Assembly: GCA_031763025.1 (NCBI GenBank)
Contig: JASSKH010000020.1
Coordinates: forward strand, 124,001 to 188,000
Source of the DNA: Macrocystis pyrifera
Lineage: Eukaryota > Sar > Phaeophyceae > Laminariales > Laminariaceae
Length of the DNA: 64,000 nucleotides
Reading direction: 5' to 3'
Shown here: piece after piece, positions 10,193-20,184 of the stretch
How positions within the stretch are numbered: the stretch's first letter is position 1
Layout of the letters: every line of letters starts with the position of its first letter
Notes under the pieces: generated by a model
What the model was told of the DNA's origin: nothing
The model's input: only the letters and a program-made list of their open reading frames with translations
The model's database searches: none
Position numbers and translations under genes: made by a program

Positions 10193-12032
10193 CGACTCAG
10201 AAACCGACCGCCGCCGTTCGGAGAGTCGCCGCCGCCGCCACCGCCGTCGTCTTGCCCGTTCGCTCCCGACTACGATCTCAGAGGCGCGGCTCCGGAAACG
10301 CGCTCGCCGGAGCTCCCGACATGCACGCCAACGCCGCACCGACCACGAGTAGGACGTACCAAGGGGAGAGGGAGACAGCAACACGGCCGCAGGCAAGGAG
10401 AGGCAGCCGCTGCGCTCCGGCCACGCATGCTTCCCACCGCTGTCGCACAACAGCAGTCCTCCGAGCCCGGTATGCAGTTTGGTGCGGAGTCTAATCAGGC
10501 AGCGAAATTGGTCGAGAGAGTACGTAAGCGCATCGCAGGTACTCTCCCGTGTCCGGTATTTGGTGGCCCCACTGCCGGGACATTGTCGATTGCGAACTCT
10601 GCTGTCATACTGCAGCAGAAGGTACTGAGCACCCTACGCAACGTTGATTCCGGAGCCATGCGGCTTGAGCCTGACCAGTACATCGATGGTAGATGGGTCA
10701 CAGTGGCCGACACACTGACACCCCGCCGTGTAGAGCTGCTGACTGATCTGACTCATGACTTCTTGTCGGTTAGCCACCAACTTGCTTCCGCCGAGTTTGT
10801 CTCCGTATATCTCATCACGGGGGAAGTCGTTGAGAAGCAGCACAGTGAAATCACCGCTACCGACTGGTTACGCCTTTTCGTTCGAGAACAGACTTTGACA
10901 GGGGGTGCCGCCGAGTTCGAACAGGCGGCCTTGTCAGCTGTATCTCTCAAGTCAGCCGAAGCGTGGACCGCCGCCGCAGCTCGTGTTCTGCTGGCTTTCC
11001 GTGCATCGCTAGCTAATCCAGAGCGGCCGCATGCGACGGAGCAGTTGTTCTTCTGGCGTTTTTATCACGCCGCTAGAGATGCAGACTCTGTACGATAGAG
11101 TCGTCGAAGTGCTCCTGCCGAACCTGTTAGACCGAATGGGCATTAACGGGCTGATGCACGAGCGAGTCCACACGATCACTACTACCCTGCGCCCCATGCG
11201 TACAGAATGGCACAACCCCATGGGGGAACCCATGCAGCGTCGAGGAGAGGTAGCTGAAGGACCATTCCGGGAACTAATCGCGGTACTTTCCGCTCGCAAC
11301 GCGTCGTACTTGGCCCCGCAAACCCCACGGAAGGTAGCCAAACATGCAGGGCCAGACAGGCTTTTCACCATGACAGAAGTAAGGCACATGTTCTCCTCAC
11401 CCGCCGGCGCACTCGCTGCCCTTAACGTGGCCTCCTCAGCTACTGCGGGAGTTGGTAACCCAGGAGTGAGTGCCGTCGCGGCCGTGCCGACTCACCGGCC
11501 AGCAAACCCCTTCGCCGCCCTAGCCCCTGCCCCTAGTCCGGTTCCACAGCCTTCCACAGGTCCCGTCACGGTAGCTGCCTTCCAGAACCAGACAGCCACA
11601 GCACCGGGTCAACACGGGGTTCCCTTCGAGAAACCTCGCACGGCAGCCCCGGTCCAGCGCTCAGCTACCACACCGACCATGCCGACGAGCCCCGTCCCAC
11701 GACCTCCGACCACGGCACCCCGGGGAGACATTCTCGACTACCTTCGGACGCAGAAGGTGTGCTTCGCGCACGCCTTCACTGGTAACTGCCGCCGCCCAGG
11801 CAGCTGCCAGTGGCAGCACGAGCCGTTCCCGGCAGCTCTATACAAGGATACCGCTTCGACGCGTCGGCCCGGAAACTTTACCCCTCGCCGTCGCCTAGCT
11901 GCAATGACCGAGGTCCAGTACAACACGGCCGCCGAGCTAGGTATGATTCTGGAAGGCTCAGGTGACGAGACGGAGCCTGCAGGCTTCGACAAATCCAATG
12001 ACCAGCAAGAGCAGAGAGAGGGTACCTCCTGA
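10002..12032 (+). pseudogene. gag: Gag polyprotein with Ser/Arg-rich start and CCCH zinc finger; two frame breaks
   Basis: Gag would form the particle and bind the element's RNA. The first part (10002-10352) begins MSAPQGQIG and has a poly-Ser tract encoded by (AGC)n, then an Arg-rich block resembling SR proteins. The reading then moves to another frame (open to 11098, with helical-looking VLLAFRASL and similar) and returns to the first frame about 11070-11098, where TLYDRVVEVLLPNLL continues. Near 11758-11820 it has CFAHAFTGNCRRPGSCQWQH, a C-x8-C-x5-C-x3-H zinc finger, in place of the usual CCHC knuckle. It ends at a UGA (12030-12032) that lies in the same frame as pol. The two shifts compensate each other, as expected from indels in a once-single frame; a separate short upstream protein is an alternative. 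Confidence 0.75.
10118..10190 (+). repeat. (AGC)n microsatellite coding for poly-serine in gag
   Basis: Uninterrupted and near-perfect AGC/TCC-AGC units. Such tracts are prone to length change, but at whole-codon steps that keep the frame. Confidence 0.9.
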
Positions 12033-12062
12033 AGGTGCGCCCCAGGTGACGCTAACCTGGGG
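12030..12062 (+). promoter_or_regulatory. Gag-pol stop-codon readthrough site with hairpin
   Basis: The gag stop UGA (12030-12032) is followed in the same frame by open sequence running into pol. Seven bases after the UGA, CCCCAGGT (12040-12047) pairs perfectly with ACCTGGGG (12055-12062) around the 7-base loop GACGCTA. A stop followed at 7-8 bases by a stable stem is the layout of stimulated readthrough in gammaretrovirus-type gag-pol expression. I see no loop-complementary sequence that would clearly make a pseudoknot. Confidence 0.65.
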
Positions 12063-15000
12063 AACGGACATCTTGCTGCCACAGCACGGGACAGGGTGAG
12101 AGACCAACTGTGGGTGCAAGGTCAGATCTGGCACCGTCATCGCCGACGACTCCCCTGGCCGGTAGAAATCTTACAAGATGCGGGAGCTGGGGGAGGCAGT
12201 TATATCTCACTTGCGTTGTGGCGCGGCCTCCGCAAGCTCTTGCGACGTAGTTTGGATACGCGTAATGCTGGTGCTCTCGAGGCAGCGAACCCATCAGGTA
12301 GTGGGACCTCTCCCATGCGTATTTTGGGGTCCGTAGTTATCCCCGTGCTGTTAGAATCGGATTCTAGAGTGCGAAACGTGATGGTTCGCGTCGTCGAGGA
12401 CCTCCCCTACGGTTTCATTTTTGGAGCAGATTATTTCAGAGCCAACCGCAATACGTTGGAGTTCAGTCCAGACAGAGGGTTTAGGCCTGTACCCTCGGCA
12501 CCTTGGGTACCGTTTCGTACGTCTGTTGTCGACACCCCAAGCCCACAGAGTCCCGTCTGCACAACACGAGATCAGTTTTTTGCGCTAACTGCTACTCCCA
12601 AGCTCTCGCCGCCGCTGCACACACCTACCTCAGTCGCCTCACCCACTGTTCGCCCCAGCTATCATGACATCGCGTGGGAGGACGAGAGCACCTTGGAGTG
12701 GGAGGTTAGACAGGTCGCCGAGGCCACCGCCGTCGAGGGTTTTACCAACGTAGCAGTGGAAGCAGCAGCAGTAGGTCCCCAACCGCAGGACCCACAGCTG
12801 GTCCTGATGCTTCCCACTGAACGGTTTGATCTAGAAAAGGGAGCGTTGGTGGGGGTAGCTAGAGCGGCGCTGTGGTGGTTGCCGGGGTCCCCAGTATACG
12901 TCAAACTGGTGGACCGCAGTAAAGAGACAACAGTGGTAGAGGGTTGCCGTGTGATAGCTCGACTAGTAGCCCTCAACGTCCCCGACCCCGCACGGTTCGA
13001 GTCTTTATTCGATGACATGCCCTCCACCGCTGACCCACCCCTCCCCCGGCAAGCCCCAGACCCGACGTGTGTTTCGAGTGAAGTCAGGACAGAACCAGTC
13101 CCCAAGGTACAGGCAACCGACGCCAACCTAGGAACACTGGGATCCCTGCAGAAACAACAACTCGTGGACGTGCTGGCAGGTTTCATCGAAGATGGCCTGT
13201 TCCACATCGACCCCAAGCGAGTGCCGGCCTGCATCGATGGTGAGCTTGAGCTTCCTTTGATCAATGAGCTATGCACCCCTTTTGCGGCCAAACAACGACG
13301 TTTCTCCCCCGAAGAACGGCGCATGATTAGAGCAGAGATCCAGAAGTTGCTTGACCGAGGAATCATTCGTCCCTCAGTGTCACCGTGGGCAGCGCAGTGC
13401 CTGTGTGTGCGGAAGAAAGACGGAACCCTCCGCTTGTGCATTGATTGGCGGGTACTTAACAAACTCCTGGTTTCCGATAGTGAAGGTCTTGGCGATATGC
13501 AGACCATTTTCGACGGGTTGAAAGGCAACCGGTACTTCACTCAGCTGGACCTTGCTTCCGGTTTTCACCAAATCGAGATTGCAGAAAAAGATCGCTACAA
13601 AACCGCGTTCAGAGATGCAGATGGACTGCTGTATGAGTTCACTAGGGCTGGCTTTGGTTTGACAGTTCTGCCTTCAGCGTTCACACGGAGGGTGAAGTCC
13701 GCTCTGGGGTGTTTAGAAGGAGTGTTCAGCTGGCTCGACGACATTCTCATCGCGAGCGCCACCTGGGACGATCACTTAGCCAAACTCGTTCTAGTTCTGA
13801 ACCGTCTGTTAGCGGCGGGTCTGTCAGTTAATTTTGCCAAATGTATTTTCGGCTCCTCCTCGCAAGAATTCCTTGGCATGATTATCGATAGTACCGGCCT
13901 ACACCCCGCCCCGACCAAGTTGGAAGCCATTGCACGCATGCCGCGCCCCCAGACAGTTGAGGAACTCCGAACGTTGCTTGGTCTGACGGGCTACTTGCGG
14001 CAGTTTGTACCCAACTATAGTCTGACCGCCGCCCCCCTCACTAATATCCTACGCAATAAAGACTTCGCGTCTAAACGCGCACGCAAGAGTACCATCGCGT
14101 GGGACTTCGAGGAGGAGCAAGCGTTTCAATCATTGCGCTCCACTCTAGCCTCGCCTACGGTACTCGCATTTCCCGATCTCGACAACACGTTCGAACTACA
14201 CACCGATGCTAGCACAATAGGTGCGGGAGCAGTTCTTATGCAGACCATCGACGGTACGCCTCGCGTGATTGCCTTCGCTAGTCACAGATTCTCGCGTACA
14301 GATGCCCGTAGAGGCCCCACCGAACGAGAATGCATGGGGGTGCTGTGGGCTGTGGATCATTTTCGACTCTATTTAGCGGGTAGGCAGTTTACGGTAGTGA
14401 CCGATTGCTCCGCTATAACCTGGCTGTTTCGAAGTCGCGAGTTGTGCCCCAAACTACACAGATGGGCACTAAGACTGACGGAATATGATATGGTGCTGGT
14501 ATGGCGAGCGGGAGTACAGCACGTCCTACCGGATGCCCTGTCGCGGCTGCCGCACTCACAGACTCCTCAAGCCGATGTAGATGACTCCTTTCCCGACGAT
14601 TTTACGTCGAAAGCACCATCCGAGTTCGTAGGACCCCGGGGACCGAGCCTTGATGGAGTTAGGTTAGCGGACGTAGAGGCAGTAGGTGTAGATGGAACGG
14701 ACGGTGGTGATTGCCTTTCCTATCCGCCGTCAGAACCGTCCACTCATGCTACTAATGACGCTCGCCTCCTTGCCCTACAAGCCCTGCCCTTTGCCACGTG
14801 TGCCGCACTAGAGACAGACCCCGGTACGCTGCGCCGCAGTAGCAGGACGCGTACGCCTTCCGTACGGCTACGTCCCCTCAACGACATCCAGCCGCCGCCC
14901 ATCGAGCAGTTGGTGGATCAGGAGCACGATCCCTCCAACACGGCTACACCAATCGAGTCGACTCCGTCTTCACCACCGCCCACGACGGCCCCCACGTGTC

Positions 15001-16574
15001 GGGTTCACGCTGGCCGTGACGACCTTGGAGAGGTGCTTTCAGCAGGGGGGGAAGTACCGCGTTCGTCAGAAACCCGCCACATCACGAAAGCACCGGCCAT
15101 CCACCGGGCGGCTCAAGTACTCACTAACCCCGAATCCTTGGCGCGAAGGCAACGAGCCGATTCCCATCTGGGCCAGGTTCGTGAGAGTTTGTGTGGTAGT
15201 AATGGCGCAGGCGCGGGTGGAGTTGACACTACCGGGTACGGTTTAGATGACGACGATGTAATCCGGTACGCCGACGAAAAGGGTAGGAAACTGCCAGCCA
15301 TCCCTGAAGCCATGGTAGCGGACGTACTCGCTTTGGTACACGCGCTGCACGGACACGCAGGAGTAGGAGCTACTTTAGCTCTGGTGCGCGATCACTTTCA
15401 CTGGCCTTCGGTCACCCGCGACACGAGACAATACGTGTTATCGTGCGGGTGTCGAAGACGCAAGAGACAGAACAGCAGACGTCTCGCGACGTTGCCCGGA
15501 CGCCCGCTAGAGCCTTGGGATGAACTGCAGATCGACATCTTAAAGTTGGACACGCCTTCTCTTTCCGGCAACAAGTATGTCCTACTGGTAGTGGACCGAG
15601 CCTCCAAGTTTCCATTCGGTTTTCCTCTGGCAACCAAGCAGGCTGTAGGCGTGGCACGGATCCTTACCGAGCTATGTTTGACCTTCGGCGTACCTCGGGT
15701 GATTCGGTGTGACGGTGGCAAAGAGTTTGGAGCGGAAGTAGTGACACACTTGTGCCGTTGGCTACATGCAGAAATAGTGTTTGGACCTGCCGACCATCCA
15801 CGGGGTCAAGGGGCCGTCGAGAGGTTAGGAGGTTGGCTTCAAGAGCTGTTGGCAGAGCTATGTAAATCATGGCCCGAGAGATGGGACGAGTACGTGTCCC
15901 CAGCAATCTGGATCAAACGCACTTTGCCAGATGTTTCCCTGCCCTCTCACATGACCCCTTTCGAGCTGCTTTTCGGTCGCAAACCCCGCACGTCGTTAGA
16001 CTCCCTGGTGCCCCTATCAGAAGAGACAGGACAAAGCGGTGGTCTTGACAACTTCGTGGAGCGCCGCAAGCAGAACCTCCGAGAAGTCCGCCTTGCGCTC
16101 GAGAAACGTCACAATCAGAGGGTAACCGCACGGGCCCACGCCAACGCTACTATCTCGAGACCCTCCGCCGGAGTCCTGGTCGAGAAGGGAAGCCTCGTGT
16201 TGGTGCGCGAGTCCGAGAGCAGCAGACATCGCGACAACCGAGGGAGGAAGCTCCAGCACGACCACTACACAGGCCCTTGGAGAGTCACGGAAGTAGTGCG
16301 GGCAGGCATAAGCGTACAAGTAACGATGCGAGGTAGAAAACAGCGCACCCGAACTGTGTCCGTGGCAGATGTCAAGCCATTCCACGTCAGACCCCTAACT
16401 TTGAGACACTCCCTAGCCGACGAGTTCGCACAGTATGCTTGGGGCCCCGATTTCAAGATGCCGTCGCATGCTATAGACTCTGCGACGTTTGACTCCATCG
16501 TAAGCTGCCGTGGGAGTATTTACCCCTCGGCACGGCTAGGTGGGAATACAAAGGAAAGTCGAAGGAGGGAGTAG
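12033..16574 (+). CDS. pol: Pol polyprotein (protease, RT, RNase H, integrase)
   Basis: The frame is open from the gag UGA to a TAG at 16572, about 1,513 codons; no convincing ATG start exists, so readthrough is favoured. Residue numbers here count from the GTG at 12096. Protease: LQDAGAGGGSYIS (about 26-40) with D-A-G instead of D-S/T-G, and FIFGADYF near 105. RT: KKDGTLRLCIDWRVLN (about 435-452), QLDLASGFHQ (about 480) and WLDDILIAS (about 545), where the usual aromatic of YxDD is Trp. RNase H: HTDAS (about 700), then PDALSRL at its end. A low-complexity linker of roughly 240 residues follows. Integrase: an HHCC-like finger whose cysteines are C-x-C (SCGC), then a D, D-35-E core (QIDILK, CDGGKEF, GAVERL), and YTGPWRV, a GPY/F-type module. 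It copies the element RNA and inserts the DNA. Confidence 0.92.
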   Translation, partial: RCAPGDANLGNGHLAATARDRVRDQLWVQGQIWHRHRRRLPWPVEILQDAGAGGGSYISLALWRGLRKLLRRSLDTRNAGALEAANPSGSGTSPMRILGSVVIPVLLESDSRVRNVMVRVVEDLPYGFIFGADYFRANRNTLEFSPDRGFRPVPSAPWVPFRTSVVDTPSPQSPVCTTRDQFFALTATPKLSPPLHTPTSVASPTVRPSYHDIAWEDESTLEWEVRQVAEATAVEGFTNVAVEAAAVGPQPQDPQLVLMLPTERFDLEKGALVGVARAALWWLPGSPVYVKLVDRSKETTVVEGCRVIARLVALNVPDPARFESLFDDMPSTADPPLPRQAPDPTCVSSEVRTEPVPKVQATDANLGTLGSLQKQQLVDVLAGFIEDGLFHIDPKRVPACIDGELELPLINELCTPFAAKQRRFSPEERRMIRAEIQKLLDRGIIRPSVSPWAAQCLCVRKKDGTLRLCIDWRVLNKLLVSDSEGLGDMQTIFDGLKGNRYFTQLDLASGFHQIEIAEKDRYKTAFRDADGLLYEFTRAGFGLTVLPSAFTRRVKSALGCLEGVFSWLDDILIASATWDDHLAKLVLVLNRLLAAGLSVNFAKCIFGSSSQEFLGMIIDSTGLHPAPTKLEAIARMPRPQTVEELRTLLGLTGYLRQFVPNYSLTAAPLTNILRNKDFASKRARKSTIAWDFEEEQAFQSLRSTLASPTVLAFPDLDNTFELHTDASTIGAGAVLMQTIDGTPRVIAFASHRFSRTDARRGPTERECMGVLWAVDHFRLYLAGRQFTVVTDCSAITWLFRSRELCPKLHRWALRLTEYDMVLVWRAGVQHVLPDALSRLPHSQTPQADVDDSFPDDFTSKAPSEFVGPRGPSLDGVRLADVEAVGVDGTDGGDCLSYPPSEPSTHATNDARLLALQALPFATCAALETDPGTLRRSSRTRTPSVRLRPLNDIQPPPIEQLVDQEHDPSNTATPIESTPSSPPPTTAPTCRVHAGRDDLGEVLSAGGEVPRSSETRHITKAPAIHRAAQVLTNPESLARRQRADSHLGQVRESLCGSNGAGAGGVDTTGYGLDDDDVIRYADEKGRKLPAIPEAMVADVLALVHALHGHAGVGATLALVRDHFHWPSVTRDTRQYVLSCGCRRRKRQNSRRLATLPGRPLEPWDELQIDILKLDTPSLSGNKYVLLVVDRASKFPFGFPLATKQAVGVARILTELCLTFGVPRVIRCDGGKEFGAEVVTHLCRWLHAEIVFGPADHPRGQGAVERLGGWLQELLAELCKSWPERWDEYVSPAIWIKRTLPDVSLPSHMTPFELLFGRKPRTSLDSLVPLSEETGQSGGLDNFVERRKQNLREVRLALEKRHNQRVTARAHANATISRPSAGVLVEKGSLVLVRESESSRHRDNRGRKLQHDHYTGPWRVTEVVRAGISVQVTMRGRKQRTRTVSVADVKPFHVRPLTLRHSLADEFAQYAWGPDFKMPSHAIDSATFDSIVSCRGSIYPSARLGGNTKESRRRE

Positions 16575-16896
16575 AGTCTGGCTGGTTGACTGAGAGTGAG
16601 ATGCTAAAAAGCTTCACCCCTCTGCAGTTGGATGGCTTTATTGCACTCTGGCATTTGTACAACCAACAGTTTACTAACGACACAGCCCCTGTCTCAGTCA
16701 AACCTCGTGCGCCCCTCTCTCGACGTGAAGCCTTGACCCGATTTCCATAGGTTTCACTATCTGGAAGGATTTTGGTGGCGGCCTCCGACTACAGGGCCAG
16801 GTGTACGACTACAGAGACCGATACTGGCGAGTACGCTACAGCGACCAGAACTGGGAAGAGCTGACTCGCCGCGAGATGGAGCAGTTGAAGAGCTGA
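16493..16896 (+). pseudogene. C-terminal pol extension with Tudor-like domain, out of frame
   Basis: Past about 16493 the sensible protein leaves the pol frame. One frame reads KLPWEYLPLGTARWEYKG and SGWLTESEMLKSFTPLQLDG until a stop at 16748, then a third frame reads FTIWKDFGGG, QGQVYDYRDRYWRVRYSD and WEELTRREMEQL to a TGA at 16894. The final part has the K-x-F-G...G-x-V...Y-x-V-x-Y-x-D...E-E-L pattern of PTM/DIR17-like Tudor domains. Two single-base losses would explain the frames. A domain at the integrase C-terminus could guide target choice as chromodomains do in other Ty3 elements; that role is inference. Confidence 0.6.
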
Positions 16897-17861
16897 AGCG
16901 GTTCCGAGCACCAAGCCAGTATACCGCTCTCTCTCCCCATACCGTGCGTCGTTCCCTCTCGGCCTCGCTGCGCCACTCTCTCGTTTGGACGCCGTGCGTT
17001 CCCTCTCCCTAGCGTTCTACCCGTCCGCCGCTCGCTCGCTCCGAAGCCGTGTCCATGTTAAAGCTCTCTCGCTCCGACGCCTTGATCGTAACGCCCAGAG
17101 AGAAGAACTTGGAAGGAGTCGCCTAGCCACCATAGGGAGCCGATGCAAATCTGGAGCGATACTGAGCGTTTGCCGAGGAGACGAAGAACTTCTGCTCTTA
17201 CCCTTCGTTGTTTCGTGTTTTTGTATGAAACGGTTGGGATCGTCTGGCGAGGGACCCGGGGGTTTATACTTGTGGGGTGTCGGATGTATGTTATCACGAC
17301 GAGAATGTTTTTTTTTGTGATGGGTTTGCTTGGAGGCGTATCTCTGCTTCTGTGCCAATTATAGGTGTTTTTGTGAGTAATTGAGTGGTTCGGTAACAGC
17401 CAGTCGTTCTGGCGTGAATCAGTTGGGTACTTTTGTGTGGGGGTTTACTCTTCTGTGGCTCGTAGTAGGCAGATCAGTGTCTATGATTCGACCTCCACGA
17501 GTATTTGCATTCGATTTGGGGGGACCCAAATCACACGGGTTTTTGACTGTTGACCTGTTCGGAGGACGCATACCTGGCGATTTGAGCCTAGCTAGGCGTT
17601 AGTGCACTGCGCTTATTCATAGTGGAAAAGGTGTAGTAGGGAGACTATTAACTATGGAATATTAGTCAGGCGGTCAAACTCGCAGTGAAAACGCAGGGGT
17701 GAGGGTTTTTATCGGGGATTTCCCTCTGATGGCCCTTGCGTTTTCGGTTTGTTTTCGCCTATCCCCGAGACTATTATTTTTGTGTAGAGCCTTGCGGTTC
17801 CTCGCCCTTGGTTATGGTCATAGATTGCTATAGCATATTGCTCCTTTATTCGCATTATTCT
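16897..17861 (+). other. Retroelement 3' untranslated region
   Basis: Nearly 1 kb between the last coding trace and the purine tract. CTCTC/TCCCTC-rich at the start (16920-17050), later GT-rich. No open frame here carries a recognisable domain. Confidence 0.55.
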
Positions 17862-17869
17862 AGGGGGGA
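17862..17869 (+). promoter_or_regulatory. Polypurine tract
   Basis: AGGGGGGA immediately precedes the 3' LTR, as needed to prime plus-strand DNA synthesis. Confidence 0.8.
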
Positions 17870-18334
17870 TGTTACGGTTCAGGACCGTTTCAGGAGTTAC
17901 GACGGCATGCATTTTTGTATCGGTAGGGGCCGCGTCATTTACGGCCCCTCCCCAAGTTGTGGATGGTTTCTTTTTTGGACCAACCCATCTTGCCACTTGT
18001 GGTCTTTGCTCTCGACCTGTGGTATAAAGCAATCTTTCTACCATCTACAGAACTGGGAGACCTACTCCCTAATACCAGAAGCCCGTCCCGTCCTTCGGGG
18101 GTACGTGAAGCGCACCTCTCGACTCGGTTGAGTCTTCGCCAAACGTGAGATTGGTATGATTATGGATCTATTTGGTTGTGCATCATGCAGGAATGGTACG
18201 ATCCTCTGTTCAATCCTATACATACTGTAAACGGCAACCATTCAAGGTAGTGCCTCAGGGATAATCCCTGAATAGGTTGCATCACATCATCCTGACCCTA
18301 AATCTCATGGCTTGTAGACTCACGAACCACAACA
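17870..18334 (+). repeat. 3' LTR
   Basis: 465 bp, nearly identical to the 5' LTR, with the TATAAAG box at 18023-18029 and ending ACAACA. It is followed by the ATCC duplication (18335-18338). Confidence 0.95.
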
Positions 18335-19078
18335 ATCCTAGTTCAAGTTTCAGTGGCGTACAAACCCGCCGCAGGTAGTATACGCCACTCAAGCTGTCCT
18401 ATTCACGACGGGATGGCACCACACCCCGCCGCGGGCATAGATGCCATTGGGTCGATTCACATTGTGGCGTAAGATGAACAGGCACAACGATACTGCTGAA
18501 TTGATGGTGTGCACATGTTGTGCCTTTTGTACGCCGGAGATGATATTGCATCGCTGCTTTGTCTACTCTCCTGTTGCAGCAATACAATGCAGCATCGTTG
18601 CGTCGTGGTTTTGTGAACGCCTAAGACCGTATTAATTTAGGATGAAGAATCGGCATAGACACGGGCTGGATGAGCTAGATGTCGACTGGTGAAGATGAGA
18701 GTACACCCTGCAGCTGTATTATAGATATGCTATGCAGCAGTTGTGGTGTGTGTGTTCTTCACATCGAACCGTTACGTCAACCCTCCGACACCCACTAAAA
18801 TCCGTATCCGTAACGGTTCTTCAGTGCTGGAGAGGCAAAAACTACAACACAGATATAAAACATTATTATGGCAGCAGGCAGAGTTGACAATGCAGTGCCA
18901 TGTCATCGTAGACAGAATACGACAGGTATGACACACACATCTAACAAAATAGAGAAAACCACCAACATAAACAAAGAAAACCAAATTCGAGAATAAAACG
19001 CAATAGTGTCGTGCCCCTCGTCAGCGTCGATCTTGGAGCGGAGTGTTTATCACTTTTATTCAGAATATGATTATCGAG
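18335..19078. other. Spacer with two small hairpins sharing a CCGCCGC loop
   Basis: AGTGGCGTA (about 18351) pairs with TACGCCACT (about 18381), and ATGGCA (about 18413) pairs with TGCCAT (about 18442); both loops contain CCCGCCGC. No gene is seen in the rest. Confidence 0.5.
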
Positions 19079-19920
19079 TTTTTTTTCGAGAAAATCGGAA
19101 AGAAGCCAACTCCGAAAGGTGACGTCTTGAAGTTTTTATGGTTTTTCATGAATTTAGTAAAAGTATTTAGAGGATCGAGCGTCCCCACCGCTCGAGCTGT
19201 GGCACCGCTCGTGAGCGCACAAGGCTGGCAAGGGTTGTTGCAAAGGCTATATCGCAAGTCATGGCCCAACGCAGAACGAAAAAGGTGCAATTGTTTCCCC
19301 AAGCTCTTGTAACGGAGTGCACAAGGTGACCGCACGGAGGCGGCCGACCGATCCAGCACGTTGAGGGCATTAGCTGAGACATTGTCGCGTTGGGCGTTGT
19401 AGCGAGAGGAGTTGATTGTGGTTTCACTCCGGAAGGCATCGAAACCTGCCTACCAGTCAAGCCGATGACAGTGAGAGCGGCAAACCCGATGGTTTCCGTG
19501 AGCGCAGCTGCAATAATGACGGTTCTGTGCCGGGTGGACCATATTTTTAAGAGCTAGTTGAAGCACGCACTCGGCAAGATTCAACCTTCGCTGAATTTGG
19601 TTAATTGCGGAAATTTTAGGAAAAAATGATAAATAATACATACATGCGGGAAAGGTCGGCCCTCTGGGAAAGATATATTGGCCAACAACTCAAAAAATGA
19701 AAAATTCAACTTTTAAAAGCAGTAATAATACCACGAACCCAAGGAACCTCAGGCAAACGGATGGACAAGAAAACAATACCAAACGCAAACTCGAGGCAGT
19801 CGCATCAGTTTTAGGTGCGAGTAGCGTAGACAGTTTTTATGTATGAGTCGGTCTCGTACCTTCGCATCCTCTCTGTCCTGTCCTTCCTGCTTTCGTCGAC
19901 TGTGCCCCAACCCTGGAGAG
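19079..19920 (+). repeat. Dispersed repeat, copy 1 (pairs with 34.2-34.9 kb)
   Basis: Diverged homology to 34235-34900 in the same orientation. Matching blocks include TGACGTCTTGAA, CTCGTGAGCGCACA versus CTCGCGAGCGCACA, AAGGTGACCGCAC, and GATGGTTTCCG. Divergence is substantial with many indels, so this is an old family. No open frame persists in both copies. Confidence 0.7.
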
Positions 19921-20084
19921 GGTCGTGGTATCGTACAGCTTCTAACCTAACGATTTGAGGCATTTCTACATTAATTCACGTATTCCCCGTTCGATTGCTG
20001 GCGAGAGATCCGACGCGTCTTCGTGAATAACGCCGTCGAGGTCTGGGAACTGGTTCGTCTGTCTACATACAGACAGGTGGCCAC

Positions 20085-20184
20085 TGGAGTACCTTGCGAA
20101 CGTATTCTGGTGGACCTTTACTAAAAACATCTTGTGGAGTACCTTGAGAACGTACTCTGGTGGACCTTTAGTAAAAACACCTTG
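20085..20184 (+). repeat. 50-bp tandem duplication
   Basis: TGGAGTACCTTGCGAACGTA and TGGAGTACCTTGAGAACGTA start two adjacent 50-bp units that differ at only a few bases. Confidence 0.9.

Larger units (their letters stand above)
7396..18334 (+). mobile_element. Complete Ty3-type LTR retrotransposon
   Basis: About 10.9 kb bounded by direct LTRs beginning TGTTACGG and ending ACAACA, with ATCC target duplication, a TGG-starting primer-binding-site candidate right after the 5' LTR, and a purine tract (AGGGGGGA) right before the 3' LTR. Inside lie a very long leader, gag, and pol in the order protease, reverse transcriptase, RNase H, integrase, which is the Ty3/gypsy order. The LTRs differ at only about six positions, so insertion is recent. 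Reading-frame breaks in gag and at the pol end mean this copy is either defective or carries assembly indels. Confidence 0.95.

Noticed and set aside
12662..13540. 292-codon minus-strand frame opposite pol
   Set aside because: It is the antisense shadow of a well-supported pol frame and has no motif of its own.
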